Shown here in pieces: positions 1 through 11,140 of a DNA stretch of 64,000 nt. Source of the stretch: Silurus meridionalis (Eukaryota; Chordata; Actinopteri; Siluriformes; Siluridae); the NCBI RefSeq assembly GCF_014805685.1, contig NC_060892.1, positions 22,989,900 to 23,053,899 on the forward strand, written 5' to 3'. The notes beneath the pieces were generated by a model. The model did not search any database and was not told where the DNA came from. It was given only the letters and a program-made list of their open reading frames with translations. Every line of letters begins with the position of its first letter. Within the stretch, counting starts at the first letter, position 1. The translations under genes and the position numbers were made by a program.

Positions 1-1971
1 ATGGTCAGGCTGTACAGAATGCCGACTTTGCACTGGCGCAGTTTCGCTTCCTGAGCAGACTGCTTCTGGTCCACGGCCAATGGTCTTACCACCGCGTTTG
101 CAGTTTTTTGAGTTACTTCCTGTATAAAACCACTTCCTTTGCTCTGGTGAACATCTGGTTCAGCTTGTACAATGGCTTCAGTGCCCAGGTAAACCTGCCA
201 ATTCTTCAGAATTGACATTGATTGAATGAAGTGTATATGTGTGTGTGGGTGTTGTAATTGTTGCTGATGGTGAATTTGTTTTTATTTTACCCACAATTCA
301 TAGATCTTATCAATTGTCACTTTCCTTTTTCAGAACGTATATCAATTTATGCATTTAAATGCAGCTATGAATTAAAAGAAGAATCACCCAAAAGAGCATA
401 GATTTCACCCCTAATTCTGTGAAGATCAGAATGGTTCCCACTTAAAATATAATGCATTTCCAATTAAGTGAAATTAAGAACTATGTTAATTATTTTTAAT
501 AAAAAAAACATCAATATGTGTTTGACTAAGTCATTAATATCGGACGTACCTGTATATACAGTTGGTTCCAGTAAGCTTTATGCAGTAGAGAAGCCTTTTT
601 ATTAATTTTAAACAGAAAAAGTTAAAAGAGATAAAAGTCATTAAAATGTGCCTTACTTCAATCACTGCTGGCTGCATCTTCACTGTGCCAAACACTTTCC
701 AAATTTCTTGTGATAGTTACATGGAAATCAATGTGGTGCTGAGGCCCCATTCTATGAGCTCCAGCTTATATCAGCTTATATAATGCCATATTTGCTAGTT
801 ATAGTTTTCTAGTTTTCTAGTACAATTTACAAGTTACAATTAAGGCCGAATTTAGAATAACTTATTCAAAGGCATTACAAAATGAAGCATATGTTATATT
901 AAACCTCCCCTTAACCTTTGGGTTGTTGAACATTGACACTGGGTCTGATGTCAGGGATTGGGATTGGTTTCATATATTCTAAAATGCAAGTTGCATAATA
1001 AGGACCAAGTGCCCTTGAAATCTGCAATGCCTTATGGACATCCAGGAGATACAAACAATTCTAGGTAGAATCAAAGAAAAATAGAAAACCAAGGCAAGTC
1101 GCTTTGGATAAGGGTCTGCCAAATAATACATGTAACTGCTGTGTCCATAGAAAGCAAAGTCCTGCAACGTGTGGTGTTTTAAGGCATGGTGGTAATTTTT
1201 TTTGTGAAATCCAGTAATTATCACAGTCCATAGTACTAGTCCAAAAACTAAATAGGAAAGATTTTAATAGAAAGGTTTATATAAGTCGCCATTTTACCTG
1301 ATGGAGCTTGAGAGGTTCTACCAGGAAGAATGGGAAAACCTGCCCAAAAATAGTTGTGCCAAGCTTGTAGCATCATACTTAAAAAGTCTTAAAGCTGTTA
1401 TTGGTCCCAAACGTGCTTAAACAGAGTATTGAGCAAAGGCTGTGAATACTTATGTACATGTGATTTTTTTTCTTTTCGTTTGCAAAGATTTTAAACACAC
1501 TTCTTTTACATTGTCATTATGGGGTATAGTTTGAGAATTTTGAGGAAGATAATTAGGTCAGGGGGGCACATTACAGAATATCATGACTTTTGCATGTCAG
1601 TTTATTTCTCAGTCCATGCTGTTGCATTGGACATGTTACTCCAAATACTTTTGATAACTTTAATCAAAGTGGGTGTGTGGTAATGAAGGCCATATTGCAA
1701 GACTAATTTAACATAAACTGCAACTAACATTTCAAAAGCCACGTTATGCACTCCATCTTTCTTTAATCTTTTAGATTAAAATACATCAAAAAGCTTTTTA
1801 CATTAATGACATTTGGCAGATTCTTTTATCCAGAGCAACATACAGTACAACTTGAGCAACTGGGCCTTACTCAAGGGCTCAGCAGTGGTAACTTGATCAT
1901 TTAAACTCACAACCTTCTAAAAGGAAGTCCAAAATTCAAACTACTAAACTACTTCTTCTGATACCACAGAA

Positions 1972-2055
<84 letters not shown>

Positions 2056-3788
2056 GTACTCCTTTCTCTCCTGCTGGTTTGTCTGCCAAGTTGTATTAGT
2101 TTTATATGTGAAATAATTCTACAAATTCATTTTGGATACCATTAATTTATGTAAATTATGGGTGATATTTGGACTAATCTTTGGTTCCTCTTCATCCAGC
2201 TTATGTATGAGAGCTGGTTTATTTCCCTCTACTCCATTTTGTACACATCACTGCCTGTTCAGTGTTTGGGTTTATTTGACCAGGTGAGTAGAACAATTGC
2301 CCTGATCAAAGCTTTACTGTATACTGTACTGTTTACTGTATCCCGCTACGATTCAAGTAAATGTGGGTTCTGATGCAGAACATGAGTGCCGAGAGCTGTC
2401 TTCATTGGCCAGAGCTTTACAAAGCTGGACAGAGAAAGGAGCTTTTCAACCTCCTTACCGTATGCACGACACTACTCAACTCTATCTACACCTCCATCAT
2501 TCTCTTTTTCATGCCTTTTGGAGTATTTCAAGACTCGGACCTGGACTATCAGACTTTGTCCATCACTGTGGAAATGTCAGCTGTGTTTTCAGTTACAACT
2601 GAGGTATGTCTATTTTTAAATTAGGGTTTTGGGTTTTTTTTTTAGAAAAATTGCATTAATTATAAATATATTAAATTATCTTAACCTTTGCTTTTGCATG
2701 TGTCTTTAAGATCATTCTACATACTAAATACTGGACCAAGTACAATGTCGCTGCAGTGTGTCTCAGTCTGGGTCTGTTTTTCCTGTCCACCATTATCCTC
2801 CATAGCCCACGGCCGTTTACATCTTCACCCAAAGACTTCAGTTTCTTTGGTATCCTCTTTATCTTGATATCTATTTATATTAATATACTGAGCCTGACAA
2901 AAGATTTTATTGGTTTTGCATATTTTGTTTATATGTAACAAACTAGGATTTACTTCAACCAAAAAAATATACATTTACAGAAATTGGTAAAAAAAAAAAA
3001 CTTAATAAAAAGTTTGACTTTATTTTCACACTTTTTGCATCCAGACAGTTCATTTCTCCAAACCTTCAACTGAAATACTTTGCCATTCCTTTTGTAAAAC
3101 TTCATTTTCTTCTGACCTCGCGGTCCCGTTCATCCCAGAGCGGTTCAATATGATTAAGTGCAAGCTATTCCCTGAGAAATAACACTCTAGGCAATGGTTT
3201 GCTTTCTAAATAACGGGTGGATGTATGCTTCGGACCGTGGTCTTGTGGTATGGTGAAGTTGCTTCTAATGAACGCAGTGTAGACGGAACTGTAAGGTGTT
3301 AAATTATGGAATGGTAGCCATGTTGGTTCAGTATTCCTTTTACTATTGAACCTACATCAAATCCACATGTATATATTGAATAACTATGTTCTCCAAGTAT
3401 AAACAGAAACTTGCAAAAGCTAATACAGCGACATGTATTTTTGCTGTTTTTGCCTAAAGTGACAGTTTAATGAAAATTAGTTAGTTGCATAGAAACAAAA
3501 GTAACATGCATGAAGCTCTCAAAAAAAAAACAATAAAAGACTGGGTGTTTCCAAACTTTTGGCAGGCATAATACATGGAGATGTGGTGTAGTATTTTTGC
3601 CAGTGTAGAAATCATTATAAAAATGTGTGCCAGTGTGTACCTGGAGGGAAAGATACTACCAAATCTGCTTACGTTTTATTGCACTGACTTATTATAATAA
3701 TTATAATTAAGACTATGATTGATTTAATGATGTCAAAAATGTAATGTAAATAACTGCAAACTATAATTATGGCAACTTGCAATATGGT

Positions 3789-3838
<50 letters not shown>

Positions 3839-4405
3839 TCGCAAATGAATCATTATGAATCATGTTATGGCCCAACAATGAAAAGAATTGCAGTATGTAA
3901 CTAGCATACAACTATAGCAATGCCATCCATATCAGACAAAAACAGGCTTTTTCTGATGTCTTTTGCCAGCAAAAACTCCAGCTTTTGGCTTCATTCATTT
4001 GTGTGTTTGTTTTAAATAATTGAAAAGAGTCTTATAGGAAGTGCTTGTTTTAAAATAAGGAGTCAGAAACCCAATAAATACTGGTCTAAATAGATGGAAT
4101 ATCCTTATTATTTTGACAGGAACTTCATTAAATGCCTTCACCAATCCTATTGTATGGTTGGCATCATTTCTAACCTGCTGCACTGCCGTCTTACCCTCGA
4201 TTACAAGACGAGCGCTAAAAGTGATCCTGGAAAACCCCAGCAAACACAAGGTGAGCGGGGTGTTCATTATGCTTATGACAAAAGGGACAATGTCTGTCAA
4301 AAATCTTTAACTCTTTTAAACGTTTTTTTTCAGGTCCATTCAGTAAAAGAACCAGTTGAGCTACAGTCATGGGTCAGTAAAGATTCTCCTCATTATTTGC
4401 ACTAA
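1..4405 (+). CDS. atp8b3: P4-ATPase (ATP8B class, probably ATP8B3), C-terminal exons
   Basis: This is the C-terminal third of a phospholipid flippase, an integral membrane P4-ATPase that moves phospholipids to the cytosolic leaflet. Exons I can splice in frame: 1-188 (5' part outside the window), 2200-2283, 2379-2603, 2711-2849, 4120-4250 and 4334-4405, ending in TAA. All junctions are AG/GT and phases agree. The first exon reads [17 protein letters not shown], the conserved end of the P domain, followed by [10 protein letters not shown] before TM5. Later exons give [18 protein letters not shown], then [12 protein letters not shown], and hydrophobic stretches fitting TM5 to TM10. The tail after TM10 is short and ends DSPHYLH. 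Class ATP8B is clear. The choice of ATP8B3 rests on its tail-to-tail position with onecut3, recalled from human 19p13.3; ATP8B1, 2 or 4 are not excluded by these exons alone. No frameshift or stop is seen. Confidence 0.85.
1797..1915 (+). repeat. Dispersed teleost repeat fragment
   Basis: This carries the block CATTTGGCAGATTCTTTTAT followed by CCAGAGCAACATACA and a downstream CTCAAGGGCTCAGCAGTGGT. The same block in less diverged form lies at 17950-18060. I recognise it as a widespread fish interspersed repeat but cannot name its class. Confidence 0.6.
1973..2052. repeat. (TA)n microsatellite in ATP8B intron
   Basis: About 80 bp of uninterrupted TA dinucleotides, roughly 150 bp upstream of the exon at 2200. 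Confidence 0.97.
3791..3838. repeat. (ATT)n microsatellite
   Basis: An uninterrupted trinucleotide tract of about 48 bp in the ATP8B intron before the exon at 4120. Confidence 0.95.
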
Positions 4406-5577
4406 AGTCTTCAAGCACTACGGAGCCCCACTGGATGTATCTTTTGAGCCTGTTTTTCCTCATATGAAGAAATTTATATGTTTTTTTCCTCATATTGGCT
4501 CAGGGAGGGTTTTTTTTCCATTGATGCCATTGACTTGCATATTAAGGGTAAACTTATAGGGACAAATTTATACATTAAAAATTTATATTCGTAATCTATT
4601 TTAGATGCTTCAGGACAATATCTGTCTTTTTGATGAGCCATTAGGGGGTGTAAATGCAATTATCAGTATCTGTTCGAAAAAGTAAAAAAAAAGGAAAGAA
4701 AAACTAAAAAAAAAAAAAACAAACAAACAAAAAAAGGAAACTGCTTTTGAAAAAAGTGGTCTTTTTTAATTATGCAATTTTCCTGATAAACATCAGAAGT
4801 TTTTAATTATTATGCAGCGTTATATTCAGTTATATAAAAAAGTTGCCCAAAGCAGACATCGTTCTTAAATGAATCAATACTTCTAAATCGAAAGTCTTGT
4901 GTATAATCTATGTAGATTATCTTGTACTTTCCTCCTTCTAGATAATATGGAAATATAGGAAATAAAACTTAAAAATATATTTTTTTGGAATATGTAGTAG
5001 CAAAATTTCAGTAAAAAAAATGGCAGCATTGAGCAGATTTTAATGATATGAGGATAAAGAGCAAAAGCAGTTCAGAATAAGTTGTATAATGAAATATCGT
5101 TGTAGTTAAATACTGTATGTATGTAATTGTATTTGTGTCTGTGTTTGTATTTAGTTTATTTTTCCTGTTATTATAATTGGGCCACATTCATGATTATTAC
5201 ATCACAAATCTGCAGATTCTTCACATTTTATCATAAATAATTTTTTAGGTGCATTTGTTTATTCTTATTTATAAAAAAATTAATACTTTTTATGAATTTA
5301 TAAAACAATGCCATTTAAAGAACTGTATATTAATTTTTTTTTTTATTGGGGTTTTGGCTTTTTGAAATGTATGTACTGTATGTTGCCTTATGCAGACTAA
5401 AAATACATTTAGAAACCCAATTTAAGTTCAGATTAGCTGCGCTAAATATGAAAAAAAAAAGTTATAAGATACCTTTTTGAAAATTAGAGTAGGATATTAT
5501 GTAAGGAAAATATTGTATAGATAAATAATGACATTTATCTAGTTTATTCTTTTAAGTTTATTATGGTTTCTTCATAA
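4406..5577 (+). other. 3' UTR and flank of the ATP8B gene
   Basis: There is no coding signal after the stop codon. The stretch is AT-rich with poly(A) runs near 4680-4740. An AATAAA hexamer at 4961-4966 is a plausible poly(A) signal for the flippase transcript; other AT-rich hexamers nearby make the choice uncertain. Confidence 0.4.
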
Positions 5578-5780
5578 GGACTGCCCCAGGAAAGGAAGAC
5601 CAAGAGCTACCTCTGCAGAGGATACATTTTTTGCATAAATGCTACTCAGATTTCAAATAGCAGTCATATTTCAACGAGTACTGTTCAAAGGAGACAGTGT
5701 GAGTCAGGTCTTCATGGACTAATTGTAGCAAAGAAACCATAACTTAGGAGGAAAGACAAGTCAAAAAATACTTGCTTGGG
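5578..5780 (+). mobile_element. Tc1-family transposase relic (N-terminal part)
   Basis: The text reads CCAGGAAAGGAAGACCAAGA then GCTACCTCTGCAGAGGATAC, encoding the linker of a Tc1 transposase (roughly RKGRPRATSAEDT), and later ACTGTTCAAAGGAGACAGTG followed by a CATGGACTAATTGTAGCAAA segment. Frames are broken and a piece is missing after AEDT. A second relic of the same family is at 10710-11140. Confidence 0.7.
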
Positions 5781-6960
5781 TTTCCTCCAGCGTCTCTGAT
5801 TTCCTTGGTCTGCCATTTGGTGGATTTTTTTTTTTACAGTAAATGGATATGTACACGTGCCATGTTCCTCCTCCTGTACAATGTTTCTAGGTATATATGC
5901 ATCTGTTCCATCTTTCCTGTTTTATGTGTAAACAAGAGGTTTTGAGAAATGCTTTACAGTGAAGTTACGTGAAATGAATTAATTTATATATTTATTTTAC
6001 GAATGGCAAACTGCATAATGTCTACTAAACCTCCATTGTATACCATTCGGATACCGATACTAAGCTGTGCATAGTGAAATCAAGTGTCAACATTAATAAT
6101 TGTATTTCGATATCTGTTTTCCTTCTTTTTTTTCTTTACTCAGCTTGTCGTTCCTTCTAGTGAGACTAACTCTCTTCTAGCATGATTTCACTCATGATTG
6201 ATGGTTATATCAGAGTCATGAAAACAGAATACTTGATTGTTCTCAAGAAATTGTGTGAAGAAATGGCCTGGAGATACTGAAAACAGAAGGAGACCACAGT
6301 GCAACTCAGGGATTTGTTGTTTGATTCAGCCTGCATGTGTCTAGATATAAGTGCTTTTATGCTTGTAGGGGTCAATTGCCAAGGAGTAGTATATTTGCAT
6401 TTATGGTGTGTAGCCTAAGAACAAAGTACCACAATGGCCAGTAATTACATTTTTTTTTTTTTTATGACATACATACATTTAAAGAAAACCTTCAAAGGAA
6501 TTAGAAGGAATTTTAACAAGCAAGAGCAAATATGTTTATTATAAAAAACTGACAAGAAAAACAATGAATATTAAACTGTGACAATTGGTTACTCATTTGT
6601 TGCCATTTCCATTCACTTTGGTTCATACAGTATGAATGATAGCAAGTTTAGACATTGTTTTGCATTATTAACATACTTAGACATGGGAAAGGGATGGTAT
6701 TGTAATAATACATACAATCAATTAAAGACACTGATAAAAATAAACACACACCAAAAAACATGTAAATATCACCCAGGCCAACCCTTTCCATCCTGTAATG
6801 CTCACACTCATAAATCTATGATGCAATAAGAAAAATCTCATCACAACGATGTTTACCCTGTTCAATTCCTCAAAGTTTGAATGCCAAACATGCTTCTACT
6901 TACCTATTTAAGGACCAGATGCAGATTTATTCACTAAACTTATTCATATGGATGATAGCC
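5781..6960. other. Intergenic, no gene seen
   Basis: This is AT-rich sequence with mononucleotide runs. I see no open frame with family resemblance, no splice-consistent exon set and no RNA gene. Confidence 0.5.
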
Positions 6961-6974
6961 AAGCCAGATATGGG

Positions 6975-7570
6975 AAGAAATTAAGTACAAATACTTAATT
7001 CCTGTACTTTAGTAGATTTTTCTGGTATCCGTACTTTAGTATTTTTTACACAAATATCCGTACTTTCTACTTCTTTTAAACCAAACTCGTTACTGAAGTT
7101 TTAATCTATTTGGTGACATGATCAACATTATTTTTTCATTTCAAATAGTTTCCAGCCTAACAACCTATTTCTTGTCATTGCATGGCTTTTTAAACCTACC
7201 ACTGGTGTATCATTTCCTGGTTATCACACACCCCAAACGTACGCTAGTTTACGAAGGTAACAACAAACAAGGCAGAAGGCAACAAAAAGTATGGGGCTAA
7301 CTTGGATGAGACAGAGGGAGTCAGAAATGTAAACATGATTATTATAGTCTGCTTGTGTTTTATATAGTGGTTGTTCAGCCTGGATACATTCATTAGATAA
7401 CAAAATTTTAAATTCTTTTATATCAATATATTGATAGAATGTGAGGTCCAGATACCAGCGTGACACTAAAACAGGTAGTAGCAATGGCTAATTTTCACTT
7501 AAGTACTTCTTTACATTAACTTGAGTTAAAAAGTGTATTCAGTACATCAACTTTTACCAGAGTCATTTAC
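6975..7570. repeat. AGTAC-rich dispersed element, probably a non-autonomous DNA transposon
   Basis: The left side has AAGTACAAATACTTAATTCC and repeated 'CCGTACTTTAGTA' and 'CCGTACTTTCTACTTC' blocks; the right side has CACTTAAGTACTTCTTTAC and AACTTTTACCAGAGTCATTT. The same style of termini occurs at 47045-47755 and 62300-62575, so this is a family. The class (perhaps hAT) is a guess. Confidence 0.5.
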
Positions 7571-8146
7571 CAGAGTTCTGATCTGCATATAGAATCATGG
7601 CAGCTCATATTACACAATATTCATTTCATTTTTTGAGATATCAGACATCTGTGGTGATTAGTAACATCTTAGGGAAATTTTTCAGGAGGGGAAATTTATT
7701 GTGCATTGTTTTTCTTTTTACGTTGTGAAAGTTCTATGATATTTAACGTCAGATTTTTGCTGATAGCAGCACTGTCTCATATCACATCTAGCCAACTTCA
7801 CTATAATGGACAAATACATTTAGTTGAACTTTAAATTGATTAATAATAATGATTTTTATTTACAGATTCTATTCATCTTTATTAGATCATTTGCATCATT
7901 TGATATTTATGGAAATCTTGTAATTTTAGAAAAACTTTCGCTCCTGGGTGTGTATACACTTATACATAAGGAAACTGTCATTTTAACTTCACCTCATGGG
8001 CTTTAAATCATTAAAAGTTCATAATTTTTATATGAATTTAAATTTTTAGAGGATTTGCATGCACCCTTATTTTCAACACATTTAAGACATCCAAACTTGT
8101 GTGGAATTATGTCGTAAACCAAAAAAAATCATGTTAAACAACCAAG

Positions 8147-8150
<4 letters not shown>

Positions 8151-8219
<69 letters not shown>
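8151..8219. repeat. (TA)n microsatellite, left flank of Tc1 copy 1
   Basis: About 70 bp of TA that continues on the other side of the transposon at 9841. This fits a TA-target element that landed inside a microsatellite. Confidence 0.95.
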
Positions 8220-8226
<7 letters not shown>

Positions 8227-9841
8227 CACTGGCGATGTCATTATGGCAAAATTAAAGAACAATTTATAAACAATTGAACAATTCTGAAATAATGTCATCT
8301 TCACTGCTCAACAGTTGAAGGAGATTTTTGTCCTGTCTATACCATGCTACCAGAACACCTTTTCTACAAATTAACTAAGGCATTAAAAACAAAAAAAACA
8401 TTATTTTGCAGAAAACACACTGATCAAAATTAGAGAACACTTTCAGATACCTCCCAGTTATTGGTGTTAATCTGGTACCTGGTGCTAATTTCCTTGATTA
8501 TCTGTCAACCCCTATTTAACTGGTAGCCTAACTTCCAGTTTCACTGACTATGCAAGATGGTGGGCCGTTCTAAAGTGACTGAAAGCCTCCGGCAGCAGGT
8601 TGTCCAGATGAAGGCTAAAGGGATGACTCTATCAGCCATAGCAAGACAAGTTGGTTGTTCCAAATCTGTGATTTCAAGAATATTGAATCTTTACAACATC
8701 ACAAACTCATTCAAGTCTGCCAAGAAGGCTGGTCGTCCACGGAACACAAATACAGGAGAGGACAGGATACTGCGGAGGATCTCAATGGGCAATAGTTTCC
8801 ACACTGCAGCTGGAATTGTTCACCAGTTCAGCGCTGAACACGATAAGGATCCGTCTCATCATACAGTGTCTCGACGTTTAAGAGCATTTGGACTGAAAGC
8901 CCACTCTGAAGTGACCAAACCTCTCATTAGCAGAAAGAATCAAAAGGCTAGACTAAGCTTTGCTGAGGAGCATGTTGTGTGGACAGAGAAGAAATGGTCC
9001 AAAGTTCACTTCAGTGATGAAAGCAAGTTTAATTTATTTGGGTCCGATGGGAAACATTATGTTTGGCGACAAACTGGAGAAAGACTGAACCCAAAGTGTG
9101 TAAAGAAGTCAGTGAAAAGTGGAGGAGGAAGTGTCATGGTTTGGGGCATGTTTTCTGCAGCAGGAGTTGGGTCTCTTATACAGCTACATGGCAGAGTGAA
9201 TGCAAATGTTTATCAGAACCTTCTTCAACAACATATGGTTCCTTCCCTGCGTTCATCACCCAATCAGCCCACAGTGTTCATGCAGGACAACGCTCCATGT
9301 CACACAGCAAAACGGGTAAAGCAGTTCCTTGAAACTGAAAACATTGAAATAATGACATGGCCTGCCCAGAGTCCTGATCTCAACCCAATAGAGAACCTCT
9401 GGAAAATCCTTGGTGACAAAGTTATGGCCAAGAAACCCACTACAGTCACCGAACTGTGGAGGAGACTGGAAGAAGAGTGGACCAAAATCACACCAGAGCA
9501 GTGTGAGAGACTAGTGCTGTCCTGTGGCCGCAGATGTGCTGAAGTCATTCAGAGCAGAGGCCTGTACACTTCCTACTAATTGCTGACTGTTGTAACCTTC
9601 AGAAAATTTTGTTGTAATCTTTTTCCATGCTACAGTCATTGTTGTTCTCTAATTTTGATCAGTGTGTTTTCTGCAAAATAATGTTTTTTTTTAAATGCCT
9701 TAGTTATTTTGTGGAAAAGGTGTTCTGGTAGCATGGTATAGACAGGACAAAAACTCCTTCAACTGTTGAGCAGTGAAGATGACATTATTTCAGAATTGTT
9801 CAATTGTTTATAAATTGTTCTCTAATTTTAATCGCTAGTGT
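8220..9841 (+). mobile_element. Complete Tc1-like transposon with IR/DR ends, copy 1
   Basis: An element of about 1.6 kb flanked by TA repeats. The outer end carries ACACTGGCGAT on the left and its complement ATCGCTAGTGT on the right. An inner direct repeat, ACACTGATCAAAATTAGAGA, lies about 190 bp inside the left end (near 8419), with its mirror near 9643-9665. Long terminal repeats of about 210 bp with two repeats per end match the IR/DR layout known from Sleeping Beauty-type elements. The left outer repeat is partly corrupted (GGCGATGTCATTATGGC) compared with copy 2 at 40259. Confidence 0.93.
8557..9579 (+). CDS. Tc1-like transposase, DD34E, intact
   Basis: An open 340-aa frame, the usual length for Tc1 transposases. 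Residues 1-50 form the first helix-turn-helix (LSAIARQVGCSKSVISRIL), followed by a GRPR AT-hook-like linker at 59-62 and a second DNA-binding domain to about 115. The catalytic triad is D154 (HFSDESKF), D244 (MQDNAPCH) and E279 (NPIENLW); 34 residues separate the second D from E, so this is DD34E. The glycine-rich box KSGGGSVMVWG is at 187-197. The ATG chosen begins MVGRSKVTE and lies 120 bp inside the inner direct repeat. There are no stops or frameshifts. The enzyme would cut and paste at TA sites. Whether it is active cannot be read from one copy, but copy 2 differs by few residues, so the family is young. Confidence 0.95.
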   Translation: MVGRSKVTESLRQQVVQMKAKGMTLSAIARQVGCSKSVISRILNLYNITNSFKSAKKAGRPRNTNTGEDRILRRISMGNSFHTAAGIVHQFSAEHDKDPSHHTVSRRLRAFGLKAHSEVTKPLISRKNQKARLSFAEEHVVWTEKKWSKVHFSDESKFNLFGSDGKHYVWRQTGERLNPKCVKKSVKSGGGSVMVWGMFSAAGVGSLIQLHGRVNANVYQNLLQQHMVPSLRSSPNQPTVFMQDNAPCHTAKRVKQFLETENIEIMTWPAQSPDLNPIENLWKILGDKVMAKKPTTVTELWRRLEEEWTKITPEQCERLVLSCGRRCAEVIQSRGLYTSY

Positions 9842-9844
9842 ATA

Positions 9845-9931
<87 letters not shown>

Positions 9932-9942
9932 ATTATTATTAT
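9841..9942. repeat. (TA)n followed by (TTA)n, right flank of Tc1 copy 1
   Basis: TA dinucleotides with one GTGTG interruption, running into a short TTA tract at about 9926-9942. Confidence 0.95.
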
Positions 9943-10704
9943 TTTTTAGACTGTCCAAAGTAGCTACTTTTAACTTTGAGCGCAGCAACGCAAACTCATG
10001 CCATTCTTGCACTAGATTCACTAGGTAGTCACCTAAAATAGTTTTCATTTCACAGGTGTAGCTTGTCAAGGGTTAATTCGTTACATTTTTCGCCTTCTTA
10101 ATCTGCTTTAAATCATCAGTTGTCTTGTGCAGAGGAAAGTGTGAGTACAAAGTCAGTAGCCCTATTAATGCCACTACAGCTAGTCTACAAATCCAAATTA
10201 TGGCTAGAAAAACTCGGTTATATAAATAAAAAAAACCTTAAGAAATGAACGTCAGTCAATCAAAAACTTCTTAACAACTTTTAATGTATCACCAAGTCTT
10301 TAAACCAAGCAAAGGTTACGATAAACCAGTTTCTCATGACCAGGGTTCGGCAAAGAATCAAAATGTATTTTAAAATAAAAAACAGTGGAGCTCCGGTGTA
10401 CGAGTGCCTTGTAGTATGAGAAAATTGGTGTACGAGCGGCTTTACTAGTAAAAATCTTTGTAGGAGTACGAGCATATTTTAAGAAGACGAGCATTTCTTT
10501 TGACTCGTTTGGTTCCAGTCACGCATTCTGCTCATCGCTCGTCATATTTTACAGTATTTTGTAAATACAAAACACTAAAGTATTTTTATACAGAATATGA
10601 AGCCATTTTCTTCAACCTCATCGAATATAAATTACAAAATCCTATTTTATATTGAAATACATGTTTGAAATACATGTATCATAAATATTGCTCATCCCTG
10701 CTCA
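9943..10704. other. Intergenic; possible dispersed repeat at about 10380-10540
   Basis: The stretch holds GGAGCTCCGGTGTACGAGTG and repeated 'gtACGAG' words (10390-10500) that look like a decayed interspersed repeat. I cannot classify it. No gene is seen. Confidence 0.35.
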
Positions 10705-10709
10705 TGATG

Positions 10710-11140
10710 ACCAGGAAATAATTACCAAGAGCTACCTCTGCTGCAGAGGATACATTTATTAGAGTTACCAGCCTCAGAAACCATTGATTTACATAAATGC
10801 TACTGATAGTTCAAGTAGTTCAAGTAGCAGCCTTCCTCTCACAGAAGACTGCATGATTCAGGTGTTCATGGTCGAAGGAGGAACATCAAGCAGAAGAGAC
10901 TTGTTAGGACCAAAAAAGGATCCTAAGATCAGTAGACTGGTTTGCACTTAGTGAGACCATCATTTGTTTTCCAACAGGACATTGACCCCAAACACAGCTC
11001 TAGGTTATGTTACAGCTATTTGTTTAAGAAGGAGAGTGACTGAGTGCTGCATCAGATGACCTGGCCACCAGAATCACTCATTCTAAATCTAGTCAGGATG
11101 AGTTGGCCTGGAGGTTGAAGAAAAAGCAGGAAACTTCAAA
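10710..11140 (+). mobile_element. Tc1-family transposase relic
   Basis: ACCAAGAGCTACCTCTGCTG, then TTAGAGTTACCAGCCTCAGA, match the linker (ATSAAEDTFIRVTSLRN) of the same Tc1 family as the relic at 5578. Farther on, CCAACAGGACATTGACCCCA encodes the catalytic QQD-x-DPKH block, followed by a degraded WPPESLILN where [12 protein letters not shown] is expected. The middle of the gene is deleted and frames are broken. Confidence 0.75.

Noticed and set aside
9800..10069. Open frames full of Ile-Tyr repeats over TA tracts (also near 38542, 44652, 45206, 51256)
   Set aside because: They are translations of (TA)n microsatellites and have no coding support.
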